NCBI GenBank assembly: GCA_047975215.1
Contig: JBKEDD010000112.1
Span: forward strand, 1-64,000
Source: JAGRMG01 sp047975215
Lineage (GTDB): Bacteria; Pseudomonadota; Alphaproteobacteria; Rhodobacterales; Rhodobacteraceae
Length of the DNA stretch: 64,000 nucleotides
Reading direction: 5' to 3'
Each line of letters begins with the position of its first letter. Within the stretch, counting starts at the first letter, position 1. Shown one piece after another: positions 45,125 through 53,475 of the stretch. Below the pieces are notes generated by a model. The model did not search any database, was not told the DNA's origin, and was given only the letters and a program-made list of their open reading frames with translations. The translations under genes were made by a program, and so were the position numbers.

Positions 45125-45943
45125 TCAGTCGCCCAGTTTGGCGTGAACTTCCTTCAGATCGATCTCTCCCACCGGCATCTTGTTGGACGGGTCTTCGAAA
45201 TCGTATTTGAACAGTTCGAAATCGCGCTTGTAGATTTCATAGACCAGATGCATCGACAGATCGTCGAAATAGTCCTCGACCGGATGCGCGCGCTTTGGTC
45301 CATGGCCTTCGGATTCATTGAATCGCGGGATGTTCTTGAGATCCACCGCGTGCCGGGTCTCGACCGCGTCCAGGACCGATTGCATGCCTTCATCGAAGCT
45401 CTCGGTCCAGAATATGTTGTCATAGCGACCGCCATTGACGATGAAGGTCGAAACATGCCCCGACATCGCCGACCAGTGGATATCAGGCTCCATCGGGCGG
45501 CGCCAGCGGATGGTATCGCGCACGAAAAGAAGAAAGCGGCGGAAACTCCTGATCTGGTCGAACTCCTCCTTGCCGTCCGCGCCGCCAACCTCGATGCCAT
45601 ATTCGTAGGTCAGTTTCGGCACCAGATTGCCGCGATAGCGTTTGCCGTTGCGCTGGATGCCGCAGATCTTGTCGAAAAACGAACTCAGGACGCGGGTATA
45701 GGGGTTGCGAACGCAGGTGAAGGCATATGAGCCATGCTCCTGCACGTTGCGCGTGATCGGATCCTTGCTGTCCTCCAGCGCCCATTTGTGCAGCCCGGAC
45801 TGGGCGTCGTGGATGTCGCCGTCAAAAAACGTGCCGTGGTCGGAATAGAACATGATCTGCCCGATGGTCGAGCAGGCGCATTTCGGCACCACCCGATAAA
45901 CCATGCTTTCGCTTTCCGTCATCCAGGTGCCTGGAAAACCCAT
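45125..45943 (-). CDS. Sulfotransferase family 2-like protein
   Basis: A 272-residue PAPS-dependent sulfotransferase-like protein. The 5'-phosphosulfate loop is VPKCACSTI (residues 19-27) and the 3'-phosphate motif is CVRNPYTRVLSSFF (77-90), both of the carbohydrate (HNK-1/chondroitin type) sulfotransferase pattern. No signal peptide is seen, so it acts in the cytoplasm, presumably on a glycan precursor. AGGAGG lies 8 bases before the ATG. The divergent GT14 gene starts 146 bases away. Confidence 0.87.
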   Translation of the reverse strand: MGFPGTWMTESESMVYRVVPKCACSTIGQIMFYSDHGTFFDGDIHDAQSGLHKWALEDSKDPITRNVQEHGSYAFTCVRNPYTRVLSSFFDKICGIQRNGKRYRGNLVPKLTYEYGIEVGGADGKEEFDQIRSFRRFLLFVRDTIRWRRPMEPDIHWSAMSGHVSTFIVNGGRYDNIFWTESFDEGMQSVLDAVETRHAVDLKNIPRFNESEGHGPKRAHPVEDYFDDLSMHLVYEIYKRDFELFKYDFEDPSNKMPVGEIDLKEVHAKLGD

Positions 45944-46089
45944 CTGCCGCGCCTCCTTGGCCTGCTTTGGCCGCGAACGGCGGCAGGCATGTTGCCGCTG
46001 AAGAAAGCAAAGATTGCATGTTTATTCAATTGCCCTTCACCTTTATCAAGGTAAACAATTGACTGAACCTGGGGCGGCCCGTTTCCGGA

Positions 46090-47667
46090 ATGGCAAAAAT
46101 CGCGTATATCCTGCTGTGCCACAAGGACCCCGAGGCGATCATCAAACAGGCCGAGCGGCTGACCGTTGCGGGCGACTACATGTCGATCCATTTCGACGCC
46201 CGCGCGCGCGCGCAGGATTTCCGCCGTATCGCAGCCGCGCTTTCGGACAACCCCAACGTAACCTTCGCGCGCAGGCGCGTCAAATGCGGCTGGGGCGAAT
46301 GGTCGCTGGTGCAGGCGACGCTGCATGCCGTTTCCGCCGCGATCGAGGCATTTCCGCGTGCCACGCATTTTTACATGCTCTCGGGCGATTGCATGGCCAT
46401 CAAGACGGCCGAATACGCGCATGATTTCCTTGACCGGCACGATGTCGATTTCATCGAAAGCTTCGATTTCTTCGAAAGCGACTGGATCAAGACCGGGATG
46501 AAGGAAGACCGGCTGATCTATCGCCACTTCTTCAACGAACGCAAACACAAGCGATTGTTCTATGCGGCGGTCGAAGCGCAACGCCGATTGCGGCTCCAAC
46601 GCCCCATTCCGGCAGATATCCAGGTACAGATCGGCAGCCAGTGGTGGTGCCTGCGCCGGCGCACGATCGAGTGGATACTCGATTTCACCAGGTCCAGGCG
46701 CGACGTGATGCGGTTCTTCGCCACGACATGGATCCCCGACGAAACCTTCTTTCAGACGCTGGTGCGCCATCTGGTGCCCGAACCCGAGATCGAAACGCGT
46801 ACCCTGACATTCCTAATGTTCTCGGACTACGGGATGCCCGTTACCTTTTACAACGATCACTATGACCTGTTGTTGAATCAGGATTTCCTGTTTGCCCGCA
46901 AGATCAGCCCCGAGGCGACCGAGTTGAAGGCGCGGCTTGGGCGGCTCTATGCCGCGCATGATGTGGAATTCCAGATTTCCAACGAGGGTCGCGGCCTGTT
47001 CAGGTTCCTGACCGGACGCGGCCGGATCGGGCGGCGCTTCGGAATGCGGTTCTGGGAAACCGAAAGCACACTGGGGCGCGAACGCGAACTGATGATTATC
47101 GTGTGCAAGAAATGGCACGTCGCCAAACGCCTGCTGGACCGGATCCGCCAGGTCACGAACCTGCCTGCGATCGAATATCTGTTCAGCGAAGAGGATACGC
47201 CGCTGCCCGATCTGGGCGGCATCCAAAGTACGCTGGAAAAGCGCGCCCGCCACCGCCGGGCCCTGATGCGCATGCTGTTCGAATACTACGAGACCGACCG
47301 GCTGATCGTCTGCATCGACCCCTCGAATCTGGATCTGATGCACGATTTCTTCTCGGACCGCTCGGTCACCCGGATGCTCGAGATCGAGTGCCAGTATTCC
47401 GACGACTACCTTATCGGCCACGCCCGCCGCGTCGGCCTTGCCGGCGAGCAGACCAGCGCCGAAACCCTGGAGCGGCTTCTTCCGACCATCCGCAACGACC
47501 TGATACACGAGGCCGACCGCATCCGCGATGCGGATTTCGCACGCTATGGCCGTATCCACCAGGCCGCCGCACCCCAGGAGAACGCGCAGAAACTGGCCGA
47601 ATTCCTGAGTATCGGCCATGACAAGGCGCTTGATCTGGCCACGACCGAGCATCTTTTCTCGGACTGA
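46090..47667 (+). CDS. GT14-type beta-1,6-N-acetylglucosaminyltransferase with DUF5928 region
   Basis: A 525-residue protein. The first 260 residues fit the core-2/I-branching enzyme family (GT14): AYILLCHKDPEAI at the N-terminus, YMSIHFDARA, CGWGEWSLVQATLHAV, FYMLSGDCMAIKT and GSQWWCLRRRTIEWIL. The C-terminal 250 residues match what I know as DUF5928 in Rhodobacteraceae, mixed alpha/beta, without membrane segments. Likely adds a branching amino sugar to a surface glycan; the acceptor is unknown. The divergent sulfotransferase suggests a sulfated product. Confidence 0.85.
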   Translation: MAKIAYILLCHKDPEAIIKQAERLTVAGDYMSIHFDARARAQDFRRIAAALSDNPNVTFARRRVKCGWGEWSLVQATLHAVSAAIEAFPRATHFYMLSGDCMAIKTAEYAHDFLDRHDVDFIESFDFFESDWIKTGMKEDRLIYRHFFNERKHKRLFYAAVEAQRRLRLQRPIPADIQVQIGSQWWCLRRRTIEWILDFTRSRRDVMRFFATTWIPDETFFQTLVRHLVPEPEIETRTLTFLMFSDYGMPVTFYNDHYDLLLNQDFLFARKISPEATELKARLGRLYAAHDVEFQISNEGRGLFRFLTGRGRIGRRFGMRFWETESTLGRERELMIIVCKKWHVAKRLLDRIRQVTNLPAIEYLFSEEDTPLPDLGGIQSTLEKRARHRRALMRMLFEYYETDRLIVCIDPSNLDLMHDFFSDRSVTRMLEIECQYSDDYLIGHARRVGLAGEQTSAETLERLLPTIRNDLIHEADRIRDADFARYGRIHQAAAPQENAQKLAEFLSIGHDKALDLATTEHLFSD

Positions 47668-47702
47668 ACGCCGCGCGCCAAGGCGCCCGGCGTGCCTGGT
47701 CG

Positions 47703-47718
47703 GGCAGGCCGGCCTGCC
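47703..47718. terminator. Palindrome between convergent genes
   Basis: GGCAGGCCGGCCTGCC is a perfect 16-bp palindrome between the GT14 stop (47667) and the DUF1523 stop (47719). It can form alternative stems with GCCTG just before it. Position suggests a bidirectional transcript end. Confidence 0.35.
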
Positions 47719-48363
47719 TCATTTCGCCTTCCAGCCGTCCAGCCAGCGGCGCAAGCGGTTGCCCGTTTGCGAAATCGAATCCCCGGCGGCGTCGATATTG
47801 TCGCCCATCCTGTCGAACATGGGACCCAGCCGCGCGGCGCGAAACCGCCGCCAACGCACCCAGATAGCCCAGATCAGCGCAAACAGCAGGGTCAGGAAGA
47901 TGATGTTGAACCACGGGATGATACGCTGATCGGGGCCGTCGGCCGGCCTGATCCTGACCGCGTTGGGAAAGATCGACATGAATTCGTTGCGCCAGCCGTA
48001 ATGGAGTATCACGACCCATCTGGGGTTTTCGGCGGTGGATTTCATGTCCGCCGCCTCGGCCTGAAGGTTGGAGCTGTTGACCTTGAAATAGGGCGGCCAG
48101 GACCACCCGGTGTCCTCGTTGCGATAGACCATCACCTTGCCGTTGGCGCGCCGTGTCTGGATGAAGAAAACATCACGGTTGGCGGCCGTGGTATCGCTGC
48201 CCACGTCGTGAACCGCCCAGAACAGGCTGTTTTCACCGGGGTCGATGCGCTTTTCATAGGTATCGGTGACGCGGGCGATGTCGTGCTGGGGCAGCGTATA
48301 GTGCAACACCGCCGCGACCAGCCCCCAGAACAGCACAATCAATATCCATTTGACGTATCGCAT
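47719..48363 (-). CDS. DUF1523 family membrane protein
   Basis: A 214-residue protein of the DUF1523 group. There is one N-terminal membrane helix (residues 5-21), a periplasmic beta-rich middle (YEKRIDPGENSLFWAVHDVG, DVFFIQTRRANGKVMVYRNEDTGW; cited as separate motifs), and a second helix at about 150-170 followed by an Arg-rich cytoplasmic tail with amphipathic helix. The function is unknown. It is the last gene of the minus-strand cluster that begins at 54552, 12 bases after the 89-residue membrane protein. Confidence 0.82.
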   Translation of the reverse strand: MRYVKWILIVLFWGLVAAVLHYTLPQHDIARVTDTYEKRIDPGENSLFWAVHDVGSDTTAANRDVFFIQTRRANGKVMVYRNEDTGWSWPPYFKVNSSNLQAEAADMKSTAENPRWVVILHYGWRNEFMSIFPNAVRIRPADGPDQRIIPWFNIIFLTLLFALIWAIWVRWRRFRAARLGPMFDRMGDNIDAAGDSISQTGNRLRRWLDGWKAK

Positions 48364-48375
48364 GGGTCTTGGCCC

Positions 48376-48645
48376 TCACATGAAATTGGTGACGTAGACA
48401 ATGAGTGCGATCAGCGTCAGCGGCACGATATAAACACCCAGGATCAGCTTTCGGCGGAACGAGGCGTCGTATTTCCTGAGGCCGCGTTCGATGAAGGTTT
48501 CGCGATCGACCGTCAGAACCTCCTTGCTGTCCCAGCGCGCCGCCAGCTTGCTCCGCCGGACGCTGCGCGAATAGATCGACAGCGCCACGTAGATCACGCT
48601 GAGAACGATCAGCAGCACGAACATCAGGCGCAGCATCGGCAGCAT
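48376..48645 (-). CDS. Small two-helix membrane protein
   Basis: An 89-residue protein, not recognised. Helices lie at about 7-25 (MFVLLIVLSVIYVALSIY) and 68-87 (LGVYIVPLTLIALIVYV). Between them is a charged cytoplasmic or periplasmic loop with RSVRRSKLAARWD and ERGLRKYDASFRRK. It starts 3 bases after the DUF6638 stop and ends 12 bases before DUF1523, so it is part of the same operon. Confidence 0.75.
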   Translation of the reverse strand: MLPMLRLMFVLLIVLSVIYVALSIYSRSVRRSKLAARWDSKEVLTVDRETFIERGLRKYDASFRRKLILGVYIVPLTLIALIVYVTNFM

Positions 48646-48648
48646 CGG

Positions 48649-49998
48649 CTATCTCCTTGCGAGGGCGCCCCAGGGACCGACGCGGCGGATCAGCTCCTCC
48701 GCCGGGGGCGTCGGCTCGGCACCCGTCATGTCCGCCTCGTGGCCGTAGAGTGCCGCGCGCGCACCGGCCTTGTCCACCTGGTATTCGCGCTCAAGGAAAT
48801 CGGCGACATAGGTCTTTTTCGAATCCGGCCAGGTCCGGTAGGCGCGATAGAACAGTTCCTTGTGGCAGATGAACAACTGCCGCACATCCAGCGGCGTCAA
48901 TTCGGCCAGCAACATGTTGACCAGGTCACGGTCCCGGGTATCGGCCGCGCGCAGCGTATAGAAATAGGCCGGATCGTCGGAACTGATGCGCGGCCACTTG
49001 CCCGCCCCCTCGGCCCAGGCCAATAGCCGTCTCAGCCCGTGGTATTCGGGCGGCAACGCCTGGGAATTGGCCCGCGCCAGGCGCCGCATATGGGTGCGGT
49101 CGGGGCTGTCCAGGTCCAGCCCGGCGGCGGCGGCCGCGTCGATGACGATAAAATCCATCTTCTGGCGCAGGATGGCAGCGGCATCCAGCCCGCGCGCCTT
49201 GACGATCGGTTCCACGAGATCGTTGTATTCCAGGAACTTGGCGATCCGGTTGCGTTCGCTCGGATCGAACACGTACTTGACCGGCAAATCGCCCAACCCG
49301 TCCGTGCCGGAACTGGCGATCACCGCCGGATGCTCGAGATCCTGAAACAGGTAAAGCCCGCCGAAATGCGCTGTCCAGAAATTGCGCTGCTCGTATTCGA
49401 CGGATTTCAGCTTGACCGGGTTGCGGGTCACATCTCCGGTCTTGCCCGCCAGCGCGATCATCTCTGCGATCAGCAGATCGTCGAACCAGGCGTCGTCCTG
49501 CGTCTTGAACCGCTCGACAAGGGTGGCCAGATGCTCGGCATGACGGATGGTTCCGGCGGTGGTATCGGCCTCTATCACGACGCGGCGGATATCGAACAGG
49601 CGCCCCGGATCGGAGACGTCGATCACCGAATTGACCAGTTCACCGGCTACCGCATCGGTGGCCGTCAGCGCAAAAAGCTGCGCCTCGTTATCGGCGATGA
49701 AGTGGCGCAGGATATCGCGGCTGGTCGAAAACCTTGCGTTCAGCAGCGGTGCGGTCTTCTGTTCGGTGCTCAGCAGGATGAACTGCCGGTTGACGCCGTT
49801 TTCGTTCAGGTAAAGGTGATCGCCCAGTTCCTCGCCGATCTCGGGCGAATAGCCCGACAGGTCGATGTGGAACTCGGCCAGCGCCGTTTCCCGCCCCGTC
49901 AGGTGATTCAGAGCGCGGCTGTAGCGATCCACCAGCGCCGGGCTGTCGATGCGGATCAGGTTGCCGAACATCAGGCCGCGTTCGATGAGGCGCTTCAT
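48649..49998 (-). CDS. DUF6638 family protein
   Basis: A 449-residue soluble protein that I place in DUF6638 from its N-terminus (KRLIERGLMFGNLIRIDSPA) and its position next to the AAA ATPase gene. It is rich in Asp/Glu and helical; no catalytic motif or membrane segment is evident. The segment FHIDLSGYSPEIGEELGD and the FICHKELFYRAYRTWPDSKK stretch look conserved. The start at 49998 leaves 157 bases to the AAA gene without visible features. The function is unknown; it is probably a partner of the ATPase. Confidence 0.75.
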   Translation of the reverse strand: MKRLIERGLMFGNLIRIDSPALVDRYSRALNHLTGRETALAEFHIDLSGYSPEIGEELGDHLYLNENGVNRQFILLSTEQKTAPLLNARFSTSRDILRHFIADNEAQLFALTATDAVAGELVNSVIDVSDPGRLFDIRRVVIEADTTAGTIRHAEHLATLVERFKTQDDAWFDDLLIAEMIALAGKTGDVTRNPVKLKSVEYEQRNFWTAHFGGLYLFQDLEHPAVIASSGTDGLGDLPVKYVFDPSERNRIAKFLEYNDLVEPIVKARGLDAAAILRQKMDFIVIDAAAAAGLDLDSPDRTHMRRLARANSQALPPEYHGLRRLLAWAEGAGKWPRISSDDPAYFYTLRAADTRDRDLVNMLLAELTPLDVRQLFICHKELFYRAYRTWPDSKKTYVADFLEREYQVDKAGARAALYGHEADMTGAEPTPPAEELIRRVGPWGALARR

Positions 49999-50155
49999 GT
50001 CTGTTCCGATCCGCTGGGCCGGCATGATGCGGGCTGCACCAGGCCCGAGGACAGGTGCGCAAGTCGCCCACGGTCTGACAAGGGGTTTGCCTTGGCCAGA
50101 ACGGGGGCGGGTCGGGCGCGAAGCGATCTGGCCGCGAATTCTGTCGCCACTGGTA

Positions 50156-52093
50156 TCATCCCTTCCCCTCCAGATACCGCCGCTTGGCCTCTTCCGTGCG
50201 CCCGAAATCGCGCACCATCGCCGCGATCGCCGCCTCGTCTGACTTGTCGGCATAGCGAAACTCGGAATCCGCGTAGCGGTTGATTTCCTGAATCACCATC
50301 TCCACCGTGATCGGCACGCGCAGTTCCTCGATCATCGCCTTCTTGGTGTCGTAGTCGCGAAACAGGAACAGATCGGGGTTTTCCATCCATTCGTCGGGCA
50401 ACTCGAAATCCATCGCCCGCACCTTCACGGCGTCGGTGATGTTCTTGATCGCGCGCCCGGTGAAGCGTTCGTCGGCCTCCTGAATGCCCTTCAGATAGGT
50501 GCCCAGCCTGGCGATGGTATCCAGTTCGCCGACCTGCTCGCGGACCCGGTCGAACACACGACCGAGCGCCTCTTCATGGGGCCGTGCGTGGCTGGCAAAG
50601 CTCTCCGCGACGGCGCGCCTGATCTCCTGGGCGGCATAGAGTTCATGTTCGCCCAGCGGAATCGAATGGTTCTTGCCCAGCAACAGCGCCAGGATGTCGA
50701 TATAGTCCTCCCGCGTTTGCGGCCCGTCGACCAGAAACCGCGCACCGGCACGCTGGCGCAGCGCGTCGTCCACGTTCTCGGGATAGTTACTGAACATGCC
50801 GAAGGTGCAGTTGCCGCGCACCACGGTATTGGCGCCGGCAAAGCTCTCCATCAGGACAGCGGTGATTTCAAGCTGCCCCGATGAGGACTGCCGGTCGCCG
50901 CGCTTGCCCGCCAGCGTGTCGATATCGTCTATGGTGCCGAATCCGATCACGCCGGGGTCGAGAATGTTGTCGACGAACGCCTTGGCGTTCTGGCCCGACT
51001 TGCCCTGGTAGCTGTCGATGTTGTCCGTGCTGAGATTTTGATAGCGGAACGGATACCCGGCAATCTGGCAATAGTCGTTGATCATCCCCGCCATCATCTG
51101 GATGAGCGTCGTCTTGCCGGTGCCGGGCCGGCCATCGCCCATGAAGGTGAAGATGAAACCGCCCAGTTCGGCGAACGGATTGAGGCGGCGGTCGAAATCA
51201 TAGGCCATCAGCATCTTTGCCAGACGCATCGCCTGGTACTTGGCGATGTGGTTGCCCACGACCTCGTGCGGCTTCTTGAACGTCATCGCCAGCGTTCCCG
51301 ACCTGGCCCGCGATGCCGGCGTAAAGCCACGCAGCGTCAGGTCGTCGGCCTCTACTCGCCATGCGGCATTGACGAACCCGGCCAGATGCGGCGCCGATTG
51401 CGCGCGCAGCGCCACCTTCTGCATCAGTTGTTCGGCATAGGCACCGGCGGTCGCCACCAGCCGCGCATCGTCGCTGGCAAGGCGCGCCAGGTGCTGATCC
51501 AGTTCCCACAGACAGCCATGCAGCGCCAGCATGCCGTTGTCGGTCAGTACCTCCTCGACCTCCCCGACCTCGACCTGGATCTCGCCCAGATGCGACGACA
51601 ACAGCCAGGCCAGGGCATTGCCGAACACATGCGCCGAGATCAGCGCCTCGGCGGCCAGCAGCTCGGAAAACACGGCGCGCCGTTCCGCCGGCAGATCGCC
51701 GCCCAGGTTGGCGCGTTTCAGATCGGCCAGCGCGGTCTGCTCGGCGAAGGTCTCGGCCATGGCCAGCGCGATCGCCAGGGCGCGGCGCAGCGCGTGCATC
51801 ACCGCCGCCTGCGCCGGCGACACCAGCGGATCGTCGCCATCGGCGGCCCGTATCCGCTCGATCAGGTGCACACCCTCGGGCCGCGCCGTGCGCCGCGTCG
51901 TCAGCCCCGGCGTGGTCGGCCGGAACCGGCGGCGCGCCGCTATCCCGGGCGAGCGTTCCTCACTCGCCGGCGGCACCGCGCCCCGCGCGATGCGCGGAGA
52001 ATGGTCGAACCCGTCCAGCATCCCCTGCGCTGCGGGGTAATGCTTGACGATATCCGCCTCGCGCAGTTCCATCTGGTCGCTTGTCAGGCTCAT
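50156..52093 (-). CDS. AAA family ATPase
   Basis: A 645-residue AAA+ protein. The N-terminal 300 residues are helical with no recognised domain. The ATPase core has Walker A GRPGTGKT (321-328), a Walker B-like GFGTIDDIDTL (384-394), sensor 1 in TFGMFSN (Asn436) and an arginine-finger candidate in DDALRQRAGARF. The last 150 residues are an AAA lid and a helical tail. This remodelling-type ATPase sits between an unknown 373-residue protein and DUF6638. The start at 52093 excludes a 23-codon extension that would run into the intergenic repeat. Confidence 0.87.
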   Translation of the reverse strand: MSLTSDQMELREADIVKHYPAAQGMLDGFDHSPRIARGAVPPASEERSPGIAARRRFRPTTPGLTTRRTARPEGVHLIERIRAADGDDPLVSPAQAAVMHALRRALAIALAMAETFAEQTALADLKRANLGGDLPAERRAVFSELLAAEALISAHVFGNALAWLLSSHLGEIQVEVGEVEEVLTDNGMLALHGCLWELDQHLARLASDDARLVATAGAYAEQLMQKVALRAQSAPHLAGFVNAAWRVEADDLTLRGFTPASRARSGTLAMTFKKPHEVVGNHIAKYQAMRLAKMLMAYDFDRRLNPFAELGGFIFTFMGDGRPGTGKTTLIQMMAGMINDYCQIAGYPFRYQNLSTDNIDSYQGKSGQNAKAFVDNILDPGVIGFGTIDDIDTLAGKRGDRQSSSGQLEITAVLMESFAGANTVVRGNCTFGMFSNYPENVDDALRQRAGARFLVDGPQTREDYIDILALLLGKNHSIPLGEHELYAAQEIRRAVAESFASHARPHEEALGRVFDRVREQVGELDTIARLGTYLKGIQEADERFTGRAIKNITDAVKVRAMDFELPDEWMENPDLFLFRDYDTKKAMIEELRVPITVEMVIQEINRYADSEFRYADKSDEAAIAAMVRDFGRTEEAKRRYLEGKG

Positions 52094-52109
52094 TTCTTGC
52101 CTTTCCAGT

Positions 52110-52160
52110 CCTTCTTCTGGCCCCAAATATCCCCGCCGGAGGCATGGCCCGGCACGGGCC
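52110..52160 (+). repeat. Rhodobacterales-type intergenic repeat, copy 2
   Basis: CCTTCTTCTGGCCCCAAATA followed by TCCCCGCCGGAGGC and a GGCCCG/CGGGCC hairpin. It matches the element at 1071-1145 over about 26 bases with one change in the first 23. It lies inside the minus-strand operon between the AAA gene and the 373-residue protein gene, opposite in orientation to transcription. Confidence 0.6.
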
Positions 52161-52162
52161 AT

Positions 52163-53284
52163 TCAGTACCGCAACACCTGCCCCGCCGGGCTGACCACGA
52201 ACTTGCGCACGTCGGCGAACCCCGGCGGGTTCTTTTCCGCCAGCACCTGAAACGGGCGCTGCGGCAGAATGATCGAGCGCGCGGTGCGCGTGGCGCCGGT
52301 ATCGGCGCCGCGCCCGCCGAAAGGGTCGAGCGTGAAGACCTCGCGCTCCACGGTCCCGAACCAGCCTGCGCGCTCCCGTGTGACCCGTTCGCTTTCGAGA
52401 TCTTCCGATGTCCAGGCCAGCGCCCAGTCCTGTCCCTCGGCCGCGCCCGCCTCCTTCAGCACCTCGCGCAGCGGCCCGGACTGTTCGGTATAGGCATGGC
52501 TGTACATCGGCCCGACATGGAACCGGCGCAGGCGCTTGGGGTGCAGGTCTGCGAAATCGCCATCGAATCCGCGCGCGATGGTGACCGGTTTCAGCCCGCC
52601 CAGGCTTTGCCCCATCAGATGCGCCTGCACCTCCGGCCAACGGCGCTGGTCCTTGGGCAGGGCGGTACGCCCGTCATCCTCGACCTCCATGAGATAGATC
52701 ACCGGCAGGTTCAGCTGGCTGTCGTAAACCGCCCAATGCACCAGGAACCGGCGGCGGTCATCGCCGACATTGCCCAGCCACCGGCACTCGGGGTGGTTTT
52801 GCACCCAGAACAGGTCGCCACGCATCAGCTCGCCAAAGTACAGCCGCTGCGACAGTGCGAATTGCAGCCTGGACGGCACCTCGCGCTCGGCGATGATGGT
52901 GCGCACCATGTCGTCCTTCAGCCGCTCCTCACCGGGCATGCCGGACAGATGCGCCGCCGCCTGCTGGGCGTCGTTGGCCATGGTCATCAGCTCTGCGGCA
53001 ACCGGAAAGCCGCTGTCGCGCTTGTCCATCGACAGAACACCGAAGGATCGCCCGCTATCGCGCCCTGCCATCAGGTATTTCATGCTCAACGCACGAAAGC
53101 TGTGGCTGATCGCCAGCAGATAGCGGGTCAGAACCCTGACTTCCTCGCGGCTCAGCACCCCTTCCGCCTGCATCACGCCGGCCACCCGCATCAGGTGGCC
53201 GGTGATCGCCTCGAACTTGCGGAAGTACCGGCGGCTCGCGAAGGTATCGCTCAGCCCGACATGGTCATGGTCGGCCTCAAGCAT
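52163..53284 (-). CDS. Hypothetical protein of the AAA/coiled-coil cluster
   Basis: A 373-residue soluble protein, not recognised. The first 130 residues are helical (RRYFRKFEAITGHLMRVAGV onward); the middle is mixed with Trp-rich stretches (GDLFWVQNHPECRWLG, VHWAVYDSQLNLPVIYLMEV). The C-terminal part has HVGPMYSHAYTEQSG and ends IILPQRPFQVLAEKN, VSPAGQVLRY. No membrane segment is seen. Its ATG at 53284 overlaps the end of the small membrane protein gene by 8 bases. Confidence 0.72.
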   Translation of the reverse strand: MLEADHDHVGLSDTFASRRYFRKFEAITGHLMRVAGVMQAEGVLSREEVRVLTRYLLAISHSFRALSMKYLMAGRDSGRSFGVLSMDKRDSGFPVAAELMTMANDAQQAAAHLSGMPGEERLKDDMVRTIIAEREVPSRLQFALSQRLYFGELMRGDLFWVQNHPECRWLGNVGDDRRRFLVHWAVYDSQLNLPVIYLMEVEDDGRTALPKDQRRWPEVQAHLMGQSLGGLKPVTIARGFDGDFADLHPKRLRRFHVGPMYSHAYTEQSGPLREVLKEAGAAEGQDWALAWTSEDLESERVTRERAGWFGTVEREVFTLDPFGGRGADTGATRTARSIILPQRPFQVLAEKNPPGFADVRKFVVSPAGQVLRY

Positions 53285-53474
53285 CGCCGCGGCCACCTGG
53301 CGACCACAGCCGCAGCGCCGCACCGGCCTGGACGCCAACCGCCGCCCCGGCCAGGATCAGCGGCGATATCGCGGTCAAGGCGGCCAGAACGGCCACGACC
53401 ACCGCCACGACGGCGGAATCGAGCCACCACTCGGGCCAGGTCCTGGCCGGGTTGAGGAAGGGAATGCGCTGCAC
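53277..53474 (-). CDS. Small membrane protein, GTG start
   Basis: A 65-residue protein. It begins MQRIPFLNPARTWPEWW, then has a long hydrophobic stretch (about 20-52, probably two short helices, SAVVAVVVAVLAALTAISPL), and ends with an Arg/Gly tail. GTG at 53474 is the only start that fits: it lies 1 base after the stop of the upstream coiled-coil gene, so translation is coupled by reinitiation. It overlaps the next gene by 8 bases. The tight packing is the main evidence that it is real. Confidence 0.65.
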   Translation of the reverse strand: MQRIPFLNPARTWPEWWLDSAVVAVVVAVLAALTAISPLILAGAAVGVQAGAALRLWSPGGRGDA

Positions 53475-53475
53475 T

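Noticed and set aside
46040..46070. Inverted repeat ACCTT-TATC-AAGGT flanked by CAATTG copies in the sulfotransferase/GT14 divergent region
   Set aside because: Only 5-bp arms in A/T-rich promoter DNA; likely by chance, although the region must contain both promoters.
51038..53455. An 805-codon open frame on the plus strand opposite the AAA ATPase and its neighbour
   Set aside because: Low-complexity Arg/Gln/His/Pro composition, and it lies entirely against two minus-strand genes, one of them with clear AAA motifs.
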